Notes under the pieces: model-generated
What the model saw: the letters and a program-made list of their open reading frames with translations, nothing else
Told to the model about the DNA's origin: nothing
Databases searched by the model: none
Assembly: GCF_000702725.1 (NCBI RefSeq)
Contig: NZ_JNJI01000003.1
Location: forward strand, 51,942 to 115,941
DNA length: 64,000 nucleotides
Reading direction: 5' to 3'
Source of the DNA: Mesoplasma photuris ATCC 49581
Lineage (GTDB): Bacteria > Bacillota_I > Bacilli_A > Mycoplasmatales > Mycoplasmataceae
Shown here: positions 1 to 10,099 of the stretch, one piece after another
How positions within the stretch are numbered: position 1 is the first letter of the stretch
Layout: every line of letters starts with the position of its first letter
Position numbers and translations under genes: made by a program

Positions 1-564
1 GAATTAATTTACACATTAAAATATGAAATTAAATCACATTATGAAAAAGAAAGTGCAATATTAACTTCAATACCAAATCAAACAGATAATTATAATTATA
101 TTGATAGATATATCGGTAGTATCAATAAATTAATATCTAACAATTCAGATTTTATTAAAGAACAAATTAAAGTTATTAAAAAACATAAAGAATTAACTCT
201 TGTATTATCATATTCTTTAAAACCTCTAGAACCTTTTATAATCAATATGTTTCAAATTCATGGTGTTAATGTGAAGATTATTGATCTAAATCCTAGTTTT
301 AGTTCGAATCAAAGCATTCTTTTAAAAAGTGAGAATATTTTTTTCATATGTGCAAATCGTGATAATGAAACATTGATCAGACTTTATGATGCAGTTCATG
401 GAAAAAACTCGATAACATTAATATCAACTCAACAACAAATTAATAAATTTAAAAAAGCAGATAAGGTTTTACTATTACCATCTGGTGATTTTGAAGCTAG
501 TTATATTTTTAGATTATTATTTCTTGAAATGCTATTTTTAAATATCAGTATTGGAATTGAGTAA
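1..564 (+). CDS. RpiR/MurR-like transcriptional regulator, 3' part only
   Basis: The frame is open from the window edge to the TAA at 562-564, giving about 187 C-terminal residues. The second half alternates hydrophobic strands and helices (LTLVLSYS, VKIIDLN, IFFICANRDN), as in the SIS sugar-phosphate-binding domain of RpiR/MurR regulators. The N-terminal helix-turn-helix would lie outside the window. The gene sits directly upstream of a PTS permease on the same strand, the usual place for a sugar-phosphate-responsive regulator. The fold call is an inference from pattern and context; no diagnostic motif is visible. Confidence 0.5.
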   Translation, partial: ELIYTLKYEIKSHYEKESAILTSIPNQTDNYNYIDRYIGSINKLISNNSDFIKEQIKVIKKHKELTLVLSYSLKPLEPFIINMFQIHGVNVKIIDLNPSFSSNQSILLKSENIFFICANRDNETLIRLYDAVHGKNSITLISTQQQINKFKKADKVLLLPSGDFEASYIFRLLFLEMLFLNISIGIE

Positions 565-657
565 AATACTTTCCAAAAAGTAAAGTGCAATTTAAGTGCA
601 CTTTTTAATGTCTTTAATTGACAATAGTGTTTAAAAATTAAAGTGGAGGTGATAAAA

Positions 658-3354
658 ATGAAGATTAATGTTTATGCTCCCGTCGATGGTGAAATCGGTA
701 AGATTGAAGACCTAAAAGACGGAGTATTCTCAGAAAAAATGCTTGGTGATGGATTTTATATTAGAGCAAAGAAAACTCAAAAACATTTCTTTGCTCCAGT
801 AGAATCTGGAAAAGTTTCTCTAATTACAGAAACGAAACACGCTTTTTTCTTTGAAATTAATCCTCAAATCAGTGTCTTGATGCATATTGGGCTTGACACT
901 GTTAAATTAGAAGGAAAACCTTTTACTCAAAAGGTAAATGTATTAGATTCTATATCTACATCAACAAATATTGTTGATGTAGATATAGATTATATTAACC
1001 AATCTGGTTTAGATCATGTTTGTCCAATAACACTTAATGTTGATGATTCTTCGCTTGGCACATTTGAATTTAAAATGGTCGCTAAATTAAAGAATGTTAA
1101 GCAAGGGGAGTTAGTTGGTTGGTTTGAAACTGTTGAGAACTCTAAAGTTTCAAAAGAAGTTGATACAAAAACTGATGCTAAATCTTTTTTCCTAAAAGAT
1201 GGGAAATATGATAAATTAGCTAAGTCAATTAATAAATTAGTTGGAACTAAAGGTAACTATAGTGATGTCTACAATTGTATGACTCGACTAAGATTTAAAA
1301 TTCAGAATAAGAATATTGTTAAAATTGATGAAATTAAAGCAATAGCTGAAGTTCGTGGAATAGTTTGAAATGGTAATGAATTACAAATCATTATTGGACA
1401 AGATGTTTACAAACTTAAAGAAGCTGTGGAAAAAAATAATCAAATAGCTTTAGGAGACTTTGAACTTCAAGCTAAACAAAAATTGTCGCCAGGAAAAGCG
1501 TTTATGGCTATGTTTGCTGGTATTATGACTAAAATGATTCCCCTATTCATAGGTACAGGAATTATTCAAGCAATTATCGGACTACTACAACTTGGTCCAA
1601 TGCCTATGATATCATTTGCAGATTTCTTTCCATCAGAAAATGGTGCTCCTGCAATTTTAGAATTAGGAATTGGTTGAGGAATACTATTTGTAATCGGTAA
1701 AGCTATGATGGCTTCAATGGGGGTTGCAATTGCTGTTTCGGCTTCTAAATACTTTAAATTAGATATGGTATTTGGAGCAGGGATAGGGATAATTATTTGT
1801 GCACCGATGATGTTTTCTAATGGTGGACCTTCATCAATCGGAGAAGAATGAGTTCTTTTTGATTTTGGTGATATAGTTACACCTACTGAAGATAATATTG
1901 CTTTAGCGGCTGTTGCTAATAAAATTAGTAAATGGACGGTTACATCTGCAGGTATTAAGATTTTTGCAGTTATTGCAATAATTTATCTTGCTGCAGTTGT
2001 TGATAGATGAGTAAGATCATGAGTGCATCCTCTACTTGAATTAACAATCAGACCTTTAATTGTAGTACTTGTTTCATGTGGTATTGGAATGTTCTTATTT
2101 ATCCCATTATGAAATATTTTTGAAGGAATGTTTGGTACAGCAATGTACTACATTAGTCAATTACCATTTGGTATTGGTGTTGGTTTATTTGCTTCAATAT
2201 ACCAATTATCAGTTGTATTTGGTATTCATATTGCCATTGCAATGATTGCTCAAATTCAATCACTTACAGCTTATGGATACGGAGACTTTATGTTTGCAAT
2301 CTCAATTGCTGTTTGAGCGCAAGTTGGAGCATTAATTGGTGTTATCTTAATGACAAAAAATGCTAAACTGAAACGTCAAGCAATTGGATTAATTCCCGTC
2401 GGTGTGTTAGGAGTTACAGAACCGATCCTATATGGAATTAACTTACCTAAAAAACGTCCATTAATTGCTGGTTCAATTGCTGCTGCAGTTGCTGCTGCTT
2501 TTGCTGGAATAATGGGTGTAACAACAAGGGTTTCAACTGGATTAGGTATCTTTGAAGTTATTGGTTATTTCCAACTATCTCCTTTAGATCCAACTGGTGA
2601 ATTGGGAATATTAACAGGTCAATTATCAACCACAATGAATGGAATTTGATATATTGTAGCTTGTTTAATATCAGTTGGTGGAGCGTTATTATTATGTATG
2701 TTAATGTATAAAGAACGTAAAACAGAAAAACAAGGAATTAGTATAATAACATCAAAAATTATTAAACTACTTTCACTAAATAATCCTGAATTAAAACAAA
2801 GTTTAATTGAAAAAGCTAAAGAATTAGATGCTCCTTTAACAAAAGAAGAAATTGAATTTATTAAAGCTCAAGAAAAAATAATTCAAGAGTTAAATAAATT
2901 ACAATCTGCAAAAGAAGCATTGAATACTAAAGAGTTTTCAATAAAAGAAAAATTAATGTCAAAAGGTGCTGAATTAATAAAATCAGAAAAAGAATCTAAT
3001 ATTATTAAAGCTGAAAATATCATGAACAAATTAAATGCAATCAACAATGATGCTAAAAGAGCAGAATTTGATAGATTGATCAAAGATAAAAAGGCTTCAT
3101 TAGATACTGAAAAAATGAATAAATTAATCGCATCTAAAATGAAAATGATTAACAAATGAATTGCTGATGTTGAAAAAATATCATCTTCAGAAATTCTTAA
3201 ATCAGAAAAATTATTAAACAACTTCAGAAATGCCTTAGATGTTATGAGAATATCTTATGGAATTAATGAAGAATTACCAGAAATGAATTTATCGGAAAAT
3301 ATTAATCAATTAAAAAATGAAAATAAAACTGCAAAACAATTAGCTAGAGCTTAA
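658..3354 (+). CDS. PTS sugar permease, fused EIIA-EIIB-EIIC with C-terminal coiled coil
   Basis: Phosphoenolpyruvate-dependent sugar uptake and phosphorylation at the membrane. The order is EIIA (glucose type; MHIGLDTV with phospho-His near residue 76), EIIB (NCMTRLRF, phospho-Cys near residue 207), then EIIC (about residues 275-680, with GVTEPILYG near 585 as in sucrose/trehalose/beta-glucoside permeases). Several TGA codons are read as Trp. ATG 658 is preferred because ggaggtgat lies just upstream; the in-frame GTG at 643 is inside that ribosome-binding region. About 215 residues after the last membrane segment are Lys/Glu-rich and helical, which is unusual for this family. The substrate cannot be read from the sequence. 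The regulator-like gene upstream probably controls it. Confidence 0.88.
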
Positions 3355-3365
3355 TTTTCAATAAG

Positions 3366-3396
3366 AAAAACACAGATTAATAAAATCTGTGTTTTT
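3366..3396. terminator. Bidirectional intrinsic terminator
   Basis: Perfect inverted repeat (AAAAACACAGATT, 5-base loop, complement) between two convergent genes. It provides a U-tract in both directions. Confidence 0.85.
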
Positions 3397-3945
3397 CTAT
3401 TTAAATTTATCAAGAGATTCAAGTAAAATAGGTAATTCAAAACAACCTTCTTTTTCCATGAAATGGCCACCATCTTCTAAACAAATAAATTCAGCTTCTC
3501 ATTGATCGGCTAGTGATTTAGATGCTTGTCAATTAACAATACTGTCAGTCTTAGTTGTCAAGACCAATTTATTATCAATCGATTTTAATAATTCTCAATT
3601 TAAAGGTCATTCAGTAAATGGTTTAACAAATTGATATTTAGTTACCGGTTCATAAAACCCAGACACAAGTGCAACACCGTATGGTTTGATTCCAACATCA
3701 CTTAAATAATTTAAAATGGTAATCGTTCCTAAACTGTGACCAACAAATATTGTATCTTCAATATCAATTCAATTAATATTTTTTTTCATAAAATCAATTC
3801 ATTCATTAACTTTAGGTCTTGAAGCATTTGGCATACTAAAAACTGTTACATCATCACCACGTGCTTCAATGGTTTTTTTAAATCAAGGATATCAAGCATT
3901 AGTTTCATTACTCATAAAACCATGAATTAAAACATATTTAGGCAT
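3397..3945 (-). CDS. Small alpha/beta hydrolase, RBBP9/YdeN family
   Basis: 182 residues with TGA read as Trp at several sites. It begins MPKYVLIHGFM (first beta strand and oxyanion region) and has the nucleophile elbow GHSLGT, a late Asp (TKTDS) and a catalytic His in GGHFMEKEG. Length and motif order match RBBP9/YdeN serine hydrolases, whose natural substrates are poorly known. Start ATG at 3945 has ggaggtag just upstream. It is convergent with the PTS gene and shares its terminator; the upstream neighbour is divergent, so it is probably transcribed alone. Confidence 0.8.
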
Positions 3946-4059
3946 AACTACCTCCATACAATAATTATAGCATTCGTGATTTTATTTATTTAATAAAACA
4001 CTATGTTGATTTATTTTTAGTATTTTTATTAGTATAATCAAAATATATGGAGGAATTTT

Positions 4060-5253
4060 ATGACATTAAATCTTGAATTAATTATGAATCATAAATCTAT
4101 TGATAAAATCGATAATTATGTTGATATGAATTTAAATATAACAACAATTTTAGATTTAATGTCAGACGAATTTATTTCACTTGATGAAAAAGATTATCAA
4201 CAAGTAAAACAATACATCCAATATGTAATTTGATTAAAAGATAAAAACAAAAATCGTACTGATGCTTTTGAAAAATTTGTTAAACGTGTCAAAGTATTAA
4301 TGAACGATAAGCCATCAAAAATTAAACCTAAGAAATTCGAACATGAATTATCTTTTGAAGAATCGCAAGCCTTAATTAAAAAAAGAAGAGAAGAACAACG
4401 TATTATTGATAAATTTTCATATTCTTCAGGGTTGCATGAAGAAGAAGATTTTTTAACACAAAAAACCGTCGAAGAAAGTCCTGAGACAACTGCTTTATAT
4501 AATGAATTAGAAAAAGTATTAACTGATGCAGGATCAGTTGAAGCTGGATCAGTTGAAACAGATTTACCACATACTTATTATGATGATTTTGTTAAATTTG
4601 ATGAAGAAGTTGAAAACTATTTCACAGTTGGTTTTGATGCACGTAAATCAATTCAAGACGCAGCAGTTAGAGAATACGAAGATAATATTTACCAAACAAT
4701 GGAAATTGAAGAAGAATTTGAAACAGAAGAATATTCAGTTGATCCAACAATGACTGAGTTATTTACTGAAAATTTAGAAACGGAAGACAATAATACTCAA
4801 GTGATTGAAGAAAACTTTGATCATGATTTCGAAGAAGTTGAAGAAATGACTCGTGATATGGGGTTAGACAATTTTTCTATTGCTGATGTATCATTTGATG
4901 AAGTCGATGAAACATTAACCAATACCGAAGAAGTATTAACAAGTATTGAAAATACAATCGAAGATACATTGACATCTAATCCATCAATAATTAATCAAGT
5001 TGATCCAACACAATTAACTTTCGATATTAATACCGAAGATTTAGAAATCAGTTCATTAGATGGAACCATTTTAACTGATAAGTATGGTGTGGAATTAGAT
5101 GATTTAACTAGTGAATTAGACCCAGATGTAACTTACTTAAATGAAATTGATACTGAAGAAGAAGTTAGAACAGTTGATGCCTTTGCATTTTTAGATAAAA
5201 TGGAAGATAAATACCTTGATGTTTTAGATGAAACAACAAAAGAAGAAAAATAA
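4060..5253 (+). CDS. Hypothetical acidic protein
   Basis: 397 residues; start ATG 4060 follows ggaggaattt. The first 80 residues are mixed and contain the only TGA(Trp) codon (YVIWLKDK). Residues 80-130 are Lys/Arg-rich (KIKPKKFE, KKRREEQR). The remainder is overwhelmingly Glu/Asp with Thr/Ser, has no membrane segment and looks partly disordered. No domain is recognised. It lies just upstream of rpsU. The basic-to-acidic layout would suit a binding or scaffold role, but nothing specific supports that. Confidence 0.75.
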
Positions 5254-5316
5254 GTAAATTTATTTCATATATTTTTAAAAAATGTTAAACTAATAAAGAA
5301 TTGGAGTTGAATATAT

Positions 5317-5481
5317 ATGGCAAGTGTTATCGTACACGAAGGAGAACCAATTGAAAAAGCATTAAAACGCTTTCAAAAGGTAGCTGCTGGAAACAAAGCA
5401 GAAGCAAGAAAACGTGAATACCACATGAGTAAAGCTGAAAAAGTAATTTACAAACAAAAACAAAACCGTAAATTTAAATAA
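5317..5481 (+). CDS. rpsU: 30S ribosomal protein S21
   Basis: 54 residues beginning MASVIVHEGEPIEKALKRF, the S21 signature, followed by a strongly basic C-terminus (YKQKQNRKFK). S21 sits near the platform of the 30S subunit and assists initiation. The start follows ttggag. An intrinsic terminator follows directly, so it is probably a short transcript of its own or the end of the preceding one. Confidence 0.95.
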   Translation: MASVIVHEGEPIEKALKRFQKVAAGNKAEARKREYHMSKAEKVIYKQKQNRKFK

Positions 5482-5499
5482 GATTACTTATATTCATTT

Positions 5500-5525
5500 A
5501 AGAACCAATTAATGGTTCTTTTTTA
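5500..5525 (+). terminator. Intrinsic terminator after rpsU
   Basis: AAGAACCA, short AT loop, TGGTTCTT, then a T-run. Confidence 0.8.
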
Positions 5526-5555
5526 TTCAAAACGACGATTATGTAAAGGAGATTT

Positions 5556-5657
5556 ATGTTAGTAATTAAGAAAAATAATAAGAAGCAAAAACCTGATAAT
5601 TTACATAATTATTGAAGAAGAGATGAAAAGGATAAACGAATTCCTAGAAAAAAATAA
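5556..5657 (+). CDS. Tiny basic protein, 33 aa
   Basis: ATG 5556 follows a good ribosome-binding site (aaaggagattt). The 33-residue product is dominated by Lys, Arg and Asn, has one TGA(Trp) in HNYWRRDEK and ends RIPRKK. It lies between two intrinsic terminators, so it looks like an independent mini-gene. No family is recognised. High charge and the neighbouring rpsU suggest nucleic-acid or ribosome binding, which is only a guess. Confidence 0.55.
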
Positions 5658-5686
5658 ATCAGTTTTATTGCTGATTTATTTTTTTT
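5652..5686 (+). terminator. Intrinsic terminator
   Basis: AAATAAATCAG, 8-base loop, CTGATTTATTT and a T-run; the stem starts inside the stop codon of the 33-aa gene. Confidence 0.8.
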
Positions 5687-5711
5687 ATTTCTAATACATA
5701 ATGAGGTGCTT

Positions 5712-6266
5712 ATGATAAATTACATTAAAACTAATATTACTAAAATTGAAAATGATTATATTGAAATGGAAAAAGAACACTATGGATATAAATTCATAAT
5801 TATCAATACTAAATTAAATACATTTAAGTTAGGTTATCAAATAGTCTATATTCATAAAGTTATTAATGAATTTGAAGAAGTATATTATGGTTTTAAAAAC
5901 GAAAATGAACGCGATTTATTTAAAAACTTAATGAATATTAAATCAATTGGTGTTAAAACTAGTTCTTTAATTATGTCAACTTTTTCATTTAATGAAGTTA
6001 TTGAAATTGTTGAAAATAATGATTTAGAATCTTTAGCTTCAATTAAAGGAATTAGCATTAACTTAACAACTTCGATCATCAAAACACTGTCTAAAATTTA
6101 CTTTGATAAAAAAATTTCTACTAAAAAAGATGTGGTGATCACTTCTTTAAATAAACTTGGTTATCAAACTAGAAAAATCTATAAAATCGTTTCTGAACTT
6201 GATAATAAAATTGGCCAAGAAGAAATGGTTAGATTAACATTAGAAAGAATTAGTTATGAGCAATAA
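5712..6266 (+). CDS. ruvA: Holliday junction DNA helicase RuvA
   Basis: 184 residues. RuvA tetramers bind four-way junctions and load RuvB. The N-terminal OB-like domain is divergent. The two helix-hairpin-helix motifs are clear: FKNLMNIKSIGVKTSS near residues 74-89 and ESLASIKGISINLT near residues 104-117. The C-terminal domain III (KDVVITSLNKLGY) contacts RuvB. ATG 5712 is preferred over GTG 5706 because gaggtg is the ribosome-binding site. The gene overlaps ruvB by 11 bases, indicating coupled translation. Confidence 0.9.
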   Translation: MINYIKTNITKIENDYIEMEKEHYGYKFIIINTKLNTFKLGYQIVYIHKVINEFEEVYYGFKNENERDLFKNLMNIKSIGVKTSSLIMSTFSFNEVIEIVENNDLESLASIKGISINLTTSIIKTLSKIYFDKKISTKKDVVITSLNKLGYQTRKIYKIVSELDNKIGQEEMVRLTLERISYEQ

Positions 6267-7191
6267 CTTTAGACCAAAAGACTATGATGAATATTTTGGT
6301 CAACCAAAAATTATTAATAATTTACAAATTTATATCGCAAGTGCAATTAAACGAGAAACTAATTTAGATCACATTATTTTATCGGGAGCTAGTGGGATGG
6401 GTAAAACATCATTAGCTTATTTAATAGCTAATGTCTTAAAACGGAAAATTCATATTTTAAACGGACCAACCATTCAAAAACAAAGCGATGTTATATCTGT
6501 ATTAACTGCTTTAAAAGAATTTGATGTATTGTTTATTGATGAAGTACATTGTATATCAAAAGAAATTTTTGAACTATTATATCCAGTAATCGAAGATAAC
6601 AAAATCAATATTTTGATCGGTAAAGATTACAATTCGAAAGTAATCAATATTAAACTTCCGAAATTCACTCTGATTGTTGCTACTACTGAAATTGATCGAT
6701 TACCTGTTCCGTTTATTAATCGCTTTCCAATTAGTTTTGAATTACAAGATTATACAGATGAACAAATGGCACAAATTAGTCTAAATACAGCTCATAAACT
6801 TAATTTACCTATCAGCATTGATATTTGCACTAAATTAGGAGAATATGGACGAAAAACGCCACGTATTTTAAATAACTTAATGAAAAGAATTCATGATTTT
6901 TATATTTTTGAAGAGATTGATAAAATTGATGAAACTTTTATCAACTATGTTTTAAAAAGAATGGATATATATGAATGTGGTTTAACTAAAAGTGAGATTA
7001 ATTACTTAAATATTTTAAATGATTGAAATGTACTTGGAGTTGAATCAATTGCGCATCATTTAAACTTACCAATTTCAACCATCATCAAAACTATCGAACC
7101 TTACTTAATTAAAAATAATTTGATTACCAAAAAAAGTCGTGGTCGAGCATTAACTCAAAAAGGTTTTCAAGTCATTAGATTAATTAAATAA
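6256..7191 (+). CDS. ruvB: Holliday junction branch-migration ATPase RuvB
   Basis: 311 residues. AAA+ motor with Walker A GASGMGKTS (Lys50), Walker B VLFIDEVH (Asp95, Glu96), sensor 1 in LIVATTE, an arginine-finger region FINRFPISF and a C-terminal winged helix after one TGA(Trp) codon (NDWNVLG). It drives branch migration with RuvA. The frame continues past that TGA to TAA 7189-7191. It overlaps ruvA. No ruvC is nearby. Confidence 0.95.
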
Positions 7192-7243
7192 TTTACATTT
7201 TAAAGTAATTAAGAATAAAATATACTTAAGGAGGAATAACTTG

Positions 7244-7888
7244 ATGTATCAAAAAAATATATGATTATTATTTTCGGAAAATAATTTAGATTTATATAAG
7301 GAAATTTATGAAAAAAACGGAACCTTATCAGGGGCTATAACTAGAGAAAAAGAAATTAAAGAACCATGAACTTTAAAAAGATTCCCTATTTTTTGCGATG
7401 TAAATGATAGTAATAAAATTTATAGTGCGCAACCGATGAAAGCTATTTTTAATGAAAAACTACAAGACCTTTTAATTGGGGCAGTTCAAGAAGCTCATGA
7501 AATTGCTAAACTAATAAAAGATCAATCATCAAATTATGGAGAAAAAGAAGAAGGAGCAGTTTCTGCTACAGTATTTTCGTTAATGAATAGTTGGTCGTAT
7601 AATGAAAATTATGATAACTTTACTTTTTTAGACTTGGCTGCAGAATTACTTTATGCAATTGCCTGTAGACATAAATTTAGAGATGGAAATAAAAGAACGG
7701 CACTATTATCAGCTATATTAATTTTGAAAATGTCTGGTTTTTCACTGAAAACAGAGCAATTAAAACTTGTAGAGCAATGAGATGATTTTATGGTTAGAAT
7801 TGTAGAAGAGCATGTAGAAATTCCTGAAAATATACATATAAATCAAATTAAGGAAAAATTGAAAGAAGAACTATTAATAAAAATTTAA
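7244..7888 (+). CDS. Doc-like Fic-domain protein (probable toxin)
   Basis: 214 residues. The central motif HKFRDGNKRTA (His143) is the Fic active-site loop in its Doc form, with Lys where AMPylating Fic enzymes have Gly. Characterised Doc proteins phosphorylate EF-Tu instead of AMPylating targets. ATG 7244 lies after aaggaggaataac; TTG 7241 is an alternative. TGA encodes Trp in the N- and C-terminal parts. A 39-codon gene with its own strong ribosome-binding site follows 32 bases downstream and then a terminator, forming a two-gene unit. Toxin function is inferred from the motif. A cellular housekeeping Fic protein is the alternative. Confidence 0.75.
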
Positions 7889-7920
7889 TATATAATATTT
7901 TAAAAGAAGGAGGTATTAAT

Positions 7921-8040
7921 ATGAAATTTAATGATTTAGAAACTACTGATTCATTAGTTATTGATTTTGATACTTATGCTAATGAAATCAAAAATGATAA
8001 AGATTTAATGGAAGCTTTAGAAAGACTGGCTAATAAATAA
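7921..8040 (+). CDS. 39-aa acidic protein, candidate Doc antitoxin
   Basis: Starts at ATG 7921 after aaggaggtattaat and ends just before an intrinsic terminator. The product is acidic at the N-terminus and ends in an amphipathic helix (LMEALERLANK). It contains TYANEIKN, a partial match to the (S/T)xxxE part of the Fic-inhibitory motif. The Doc-like gene is immediately upstream on the same transcript. It is far shorter than Phd and has no visible DNA-binding domain. The antitoxin role is inferred only from context and size. Confidence 0.5.
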   Translation: MKFNDLETTDSLVIDFDTYANEIKNDKDLMEALERLANK

Positions 8041-8044
8041 TTTT

Positions 8045-8070
8045 AAAAAAACACCTATTGGTGTTTTTTT
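8045..8070. terminator. Intrinsic terminator between convergent genes
   Basis: AAAAAACACC, TATT loop, GGTGTTTTTT. It ends at the stop codon of the minus-strand gene at 8069. Confidence 0.8.
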
Positions 8071-8875
8071 ATTTATTCATTTTTTTAAAAACTGATTTTG
8101 CTAAAGTAATTAATATCGAAATTGAATGCACATTAACAATCGCATCTGCATAATTTTGTAATTTAGCTCCTGCTTCAGAATTTTGTAATTCACTAATATC
8201 AGACATCGTTTGAACTTCACTAATCATATCTTGTTGTTTGTATACAGCAAAATACTTTTCAATCGCTTTAATTGAATCATACTTTTTATCTCAAGATTTT
8301 GCATCTTCTAAAGTTGCAAATTCAGTAACAATATTTGCTGCATCATGTGGATTTCTAATTAAGAATTCTCTAATAGCATTGATTTCACTTTTCAAAGCAC
8401 TATTTAATAAATAATCTAAATCGTCAGCGTCAATTTCGCTTAATAATTCATCTGCACCCAATTTATTCATAATTGATTCAGTTTTAACAACTGCTTTTTG
8501 AATTGTTGAGAAAATTGAGCCAAATTGCATTTTTAGCATTGTCTTACCAAATCCTCCACCACTCATCATCATTGACATTAATTGAGCTTGATCCATTGAT
8601 CCATTCATCATTCCAGCAATATTAACTGCATTATTTTTTAATAAATTAACTAAGTTTTCAAAAGTGTTTATTTGATTGATTTGATTCACCAATTCAGTAG
8701 TGTATTCATTTATCTCATCTGTTTTAGGTAAAAATTGAGCCACCATTGGATTATCAGCCATTCCTGAATCATTAAATTGTGTTTTAATTTCCAATGATTT
8801 TTCATAAATTTTATCAATCGAAGTTTTAATTAGTACTTCAACAAGTAATTGTTTTAATGTTTGATTATTATTCAT
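8069..8875 (-). CDS. Hypothetical helical protein
   Basis: 268 residues, mostly alpha-helical by composition, with a Met/Gly-rich central stretch (GMMNGS, LMSMMMSGGGFG) and one TGA(Trp) codon near the C-terminus (AKSWDKKYD). No signal peptide or clear membrane segment. The start follows aaaggaatt, and the gene is divergent from the exonuclease-like gene at 8960 with an 84-base shared upstream region. Function unknown. Confidence 0.75.
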
Positions 8876-8959
8876 AATTTTAATTCCTTTTACATTTATA
8901 ATTATATCAATTGAACAACCATAAAGGAATTGCTATTATATAAATAGTAAAAGGAATAT

Positions 8960-9994
8960 ATGAAGCAAAATAGTATTACAAAAATTGAAGATAAATACTA
9001 TGTAAATAAGCATCAGTATTTCTTAATCGATAAAAAAGAAATTAAATCAAAAATGAGTAAGATTGCTTTTCCAGCAATCATTATGGATACTGAATTTTTT
9101 AATAGAAGTCACGATCATAACGAAATGAACAAACAATTATATAGTGAAGAAGACCATGATATTGTTTATGTACTTCAATATTCGTTTGCTCAAAATTTTA
9201 GAGAAATTTATACACGTAACAATCGAAAATCCATTAAATCGATGACAATGAGAAGAAATTATAATGATAATCATTATAATTTCATGAAACAATACGACAT
9301 GACAATTAAAAGTTTTATTAACATGTGTATTAACAAAGGAATTAAAACCTTGGTTTTTGCTGGTGATGCAAATGATGCTAAGATTCTAAAAACTTGAATT
9401 AATCGTAATAAACAACTTTTAAATAATAAAAAATCTGAATTATTTATTTTAAATGAAGAGACACATGAATATGATGTAAATACATATGATATTTATGATG
9501 TTTTAAATCGAAATATGTCATTTTCTAATTTTGATAAAAATGGAAAACAGTTTTATGATCCTAAAAATTTAAAACCAGGAAGAATGGGTGAAAATACTTT
9601 ATCTTTACCATCTTTAAAAAAGTTTTTTGACTATATGAGAACTTTGAGTAAAAATGAAAATTTTAAAGAAGATGAAGATATTTATAAATTATGTATTAGT
9701 GCTTTAAAATTTTATTCTTATGATGTTGCAACTCTTGAACAACATAACGCTTGAAATAAAGATGTTAAAATGGCAAAAGTGCATTGTTATAATGATGTTT
9801 TGAAGTTACTTTATTTAATTGATTTTTTATATGCTTTTATGTTTTTTAGTGATGATAAAAACAAATATATCAAAAATGAGAAAAAAGCTGCACCAAAACC
9901 AAGAGCTAAAAAACCTAAAAATGTTGAGACTAAAAACACTTTAACATCAACTGTTAAAACTAAGAAAAATGTAAAAGATTTTAGTACTAAATAA
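8960..9994 (+). CDS. Divergent DEDD-superfamily exonuclease-like protein
   Basis: 344 residues with two TGA(Trp) codons. It contains an ordered set of acidic motifs like DnaQ-type exonucleases: AIIMDTEFF (Asp43, Glu45), LVFAGDANDAKIL (Asp136/Asp139) and VHCYNDVLKLLYLIDF (His275, Asp279). The His-to-Asp spacing of four fits DEDDy better than DEDDh, so catalysis is uncertain. The last 50 residues are Lys/Ala/Pro-rich and look disordered. The final codons and terminator are duplicated at 15773-15855. No confident family name. Confidence 0.6.
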
Positions 9995-10014
9995 CTAAAA
10001 TCTTTTTTATTTAA
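9932..10014 (+). repeat. 83-bp direct repeat, upstream copy
   Basis: Identical to 15773-15855 except for one G/T difference. It covers the last 20 codons, stop codon and intrinsic terminator of the exonuclease-like gene, and marks the left edge of the sugar cassette. Confidence 0.95.
9973..10010 (+). terminator. Intrinsic terminator inside the direct repeat
   Basis: 13-bp stem AAAAGATTTTAGT / ACTAAAATCTTTT with the stop codon in the loop, then a T-run. The same structure occurs at 15814-15851. Confidence 0.8.
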
Positions 10015-10099
10015 TGTTATTTAAATTGAATGTTAATATGTATAAATATTTTTTTTAGACAATATTGCTATAAAATGATTTCGAAGGGAAACTACAACC

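Noticed and set aside
643..657. GTG start for the PTS gene at 643
   Set aside because: The GTG lies in the Shine-Dalgarno region itself; ATG 658 has proper spacing.
2883..3221. Minus-strand frame opposite the PTS coiled-coil tail
   Set aside because: It mirrors the low-complexity Lys/Glu tail and has no start signal.
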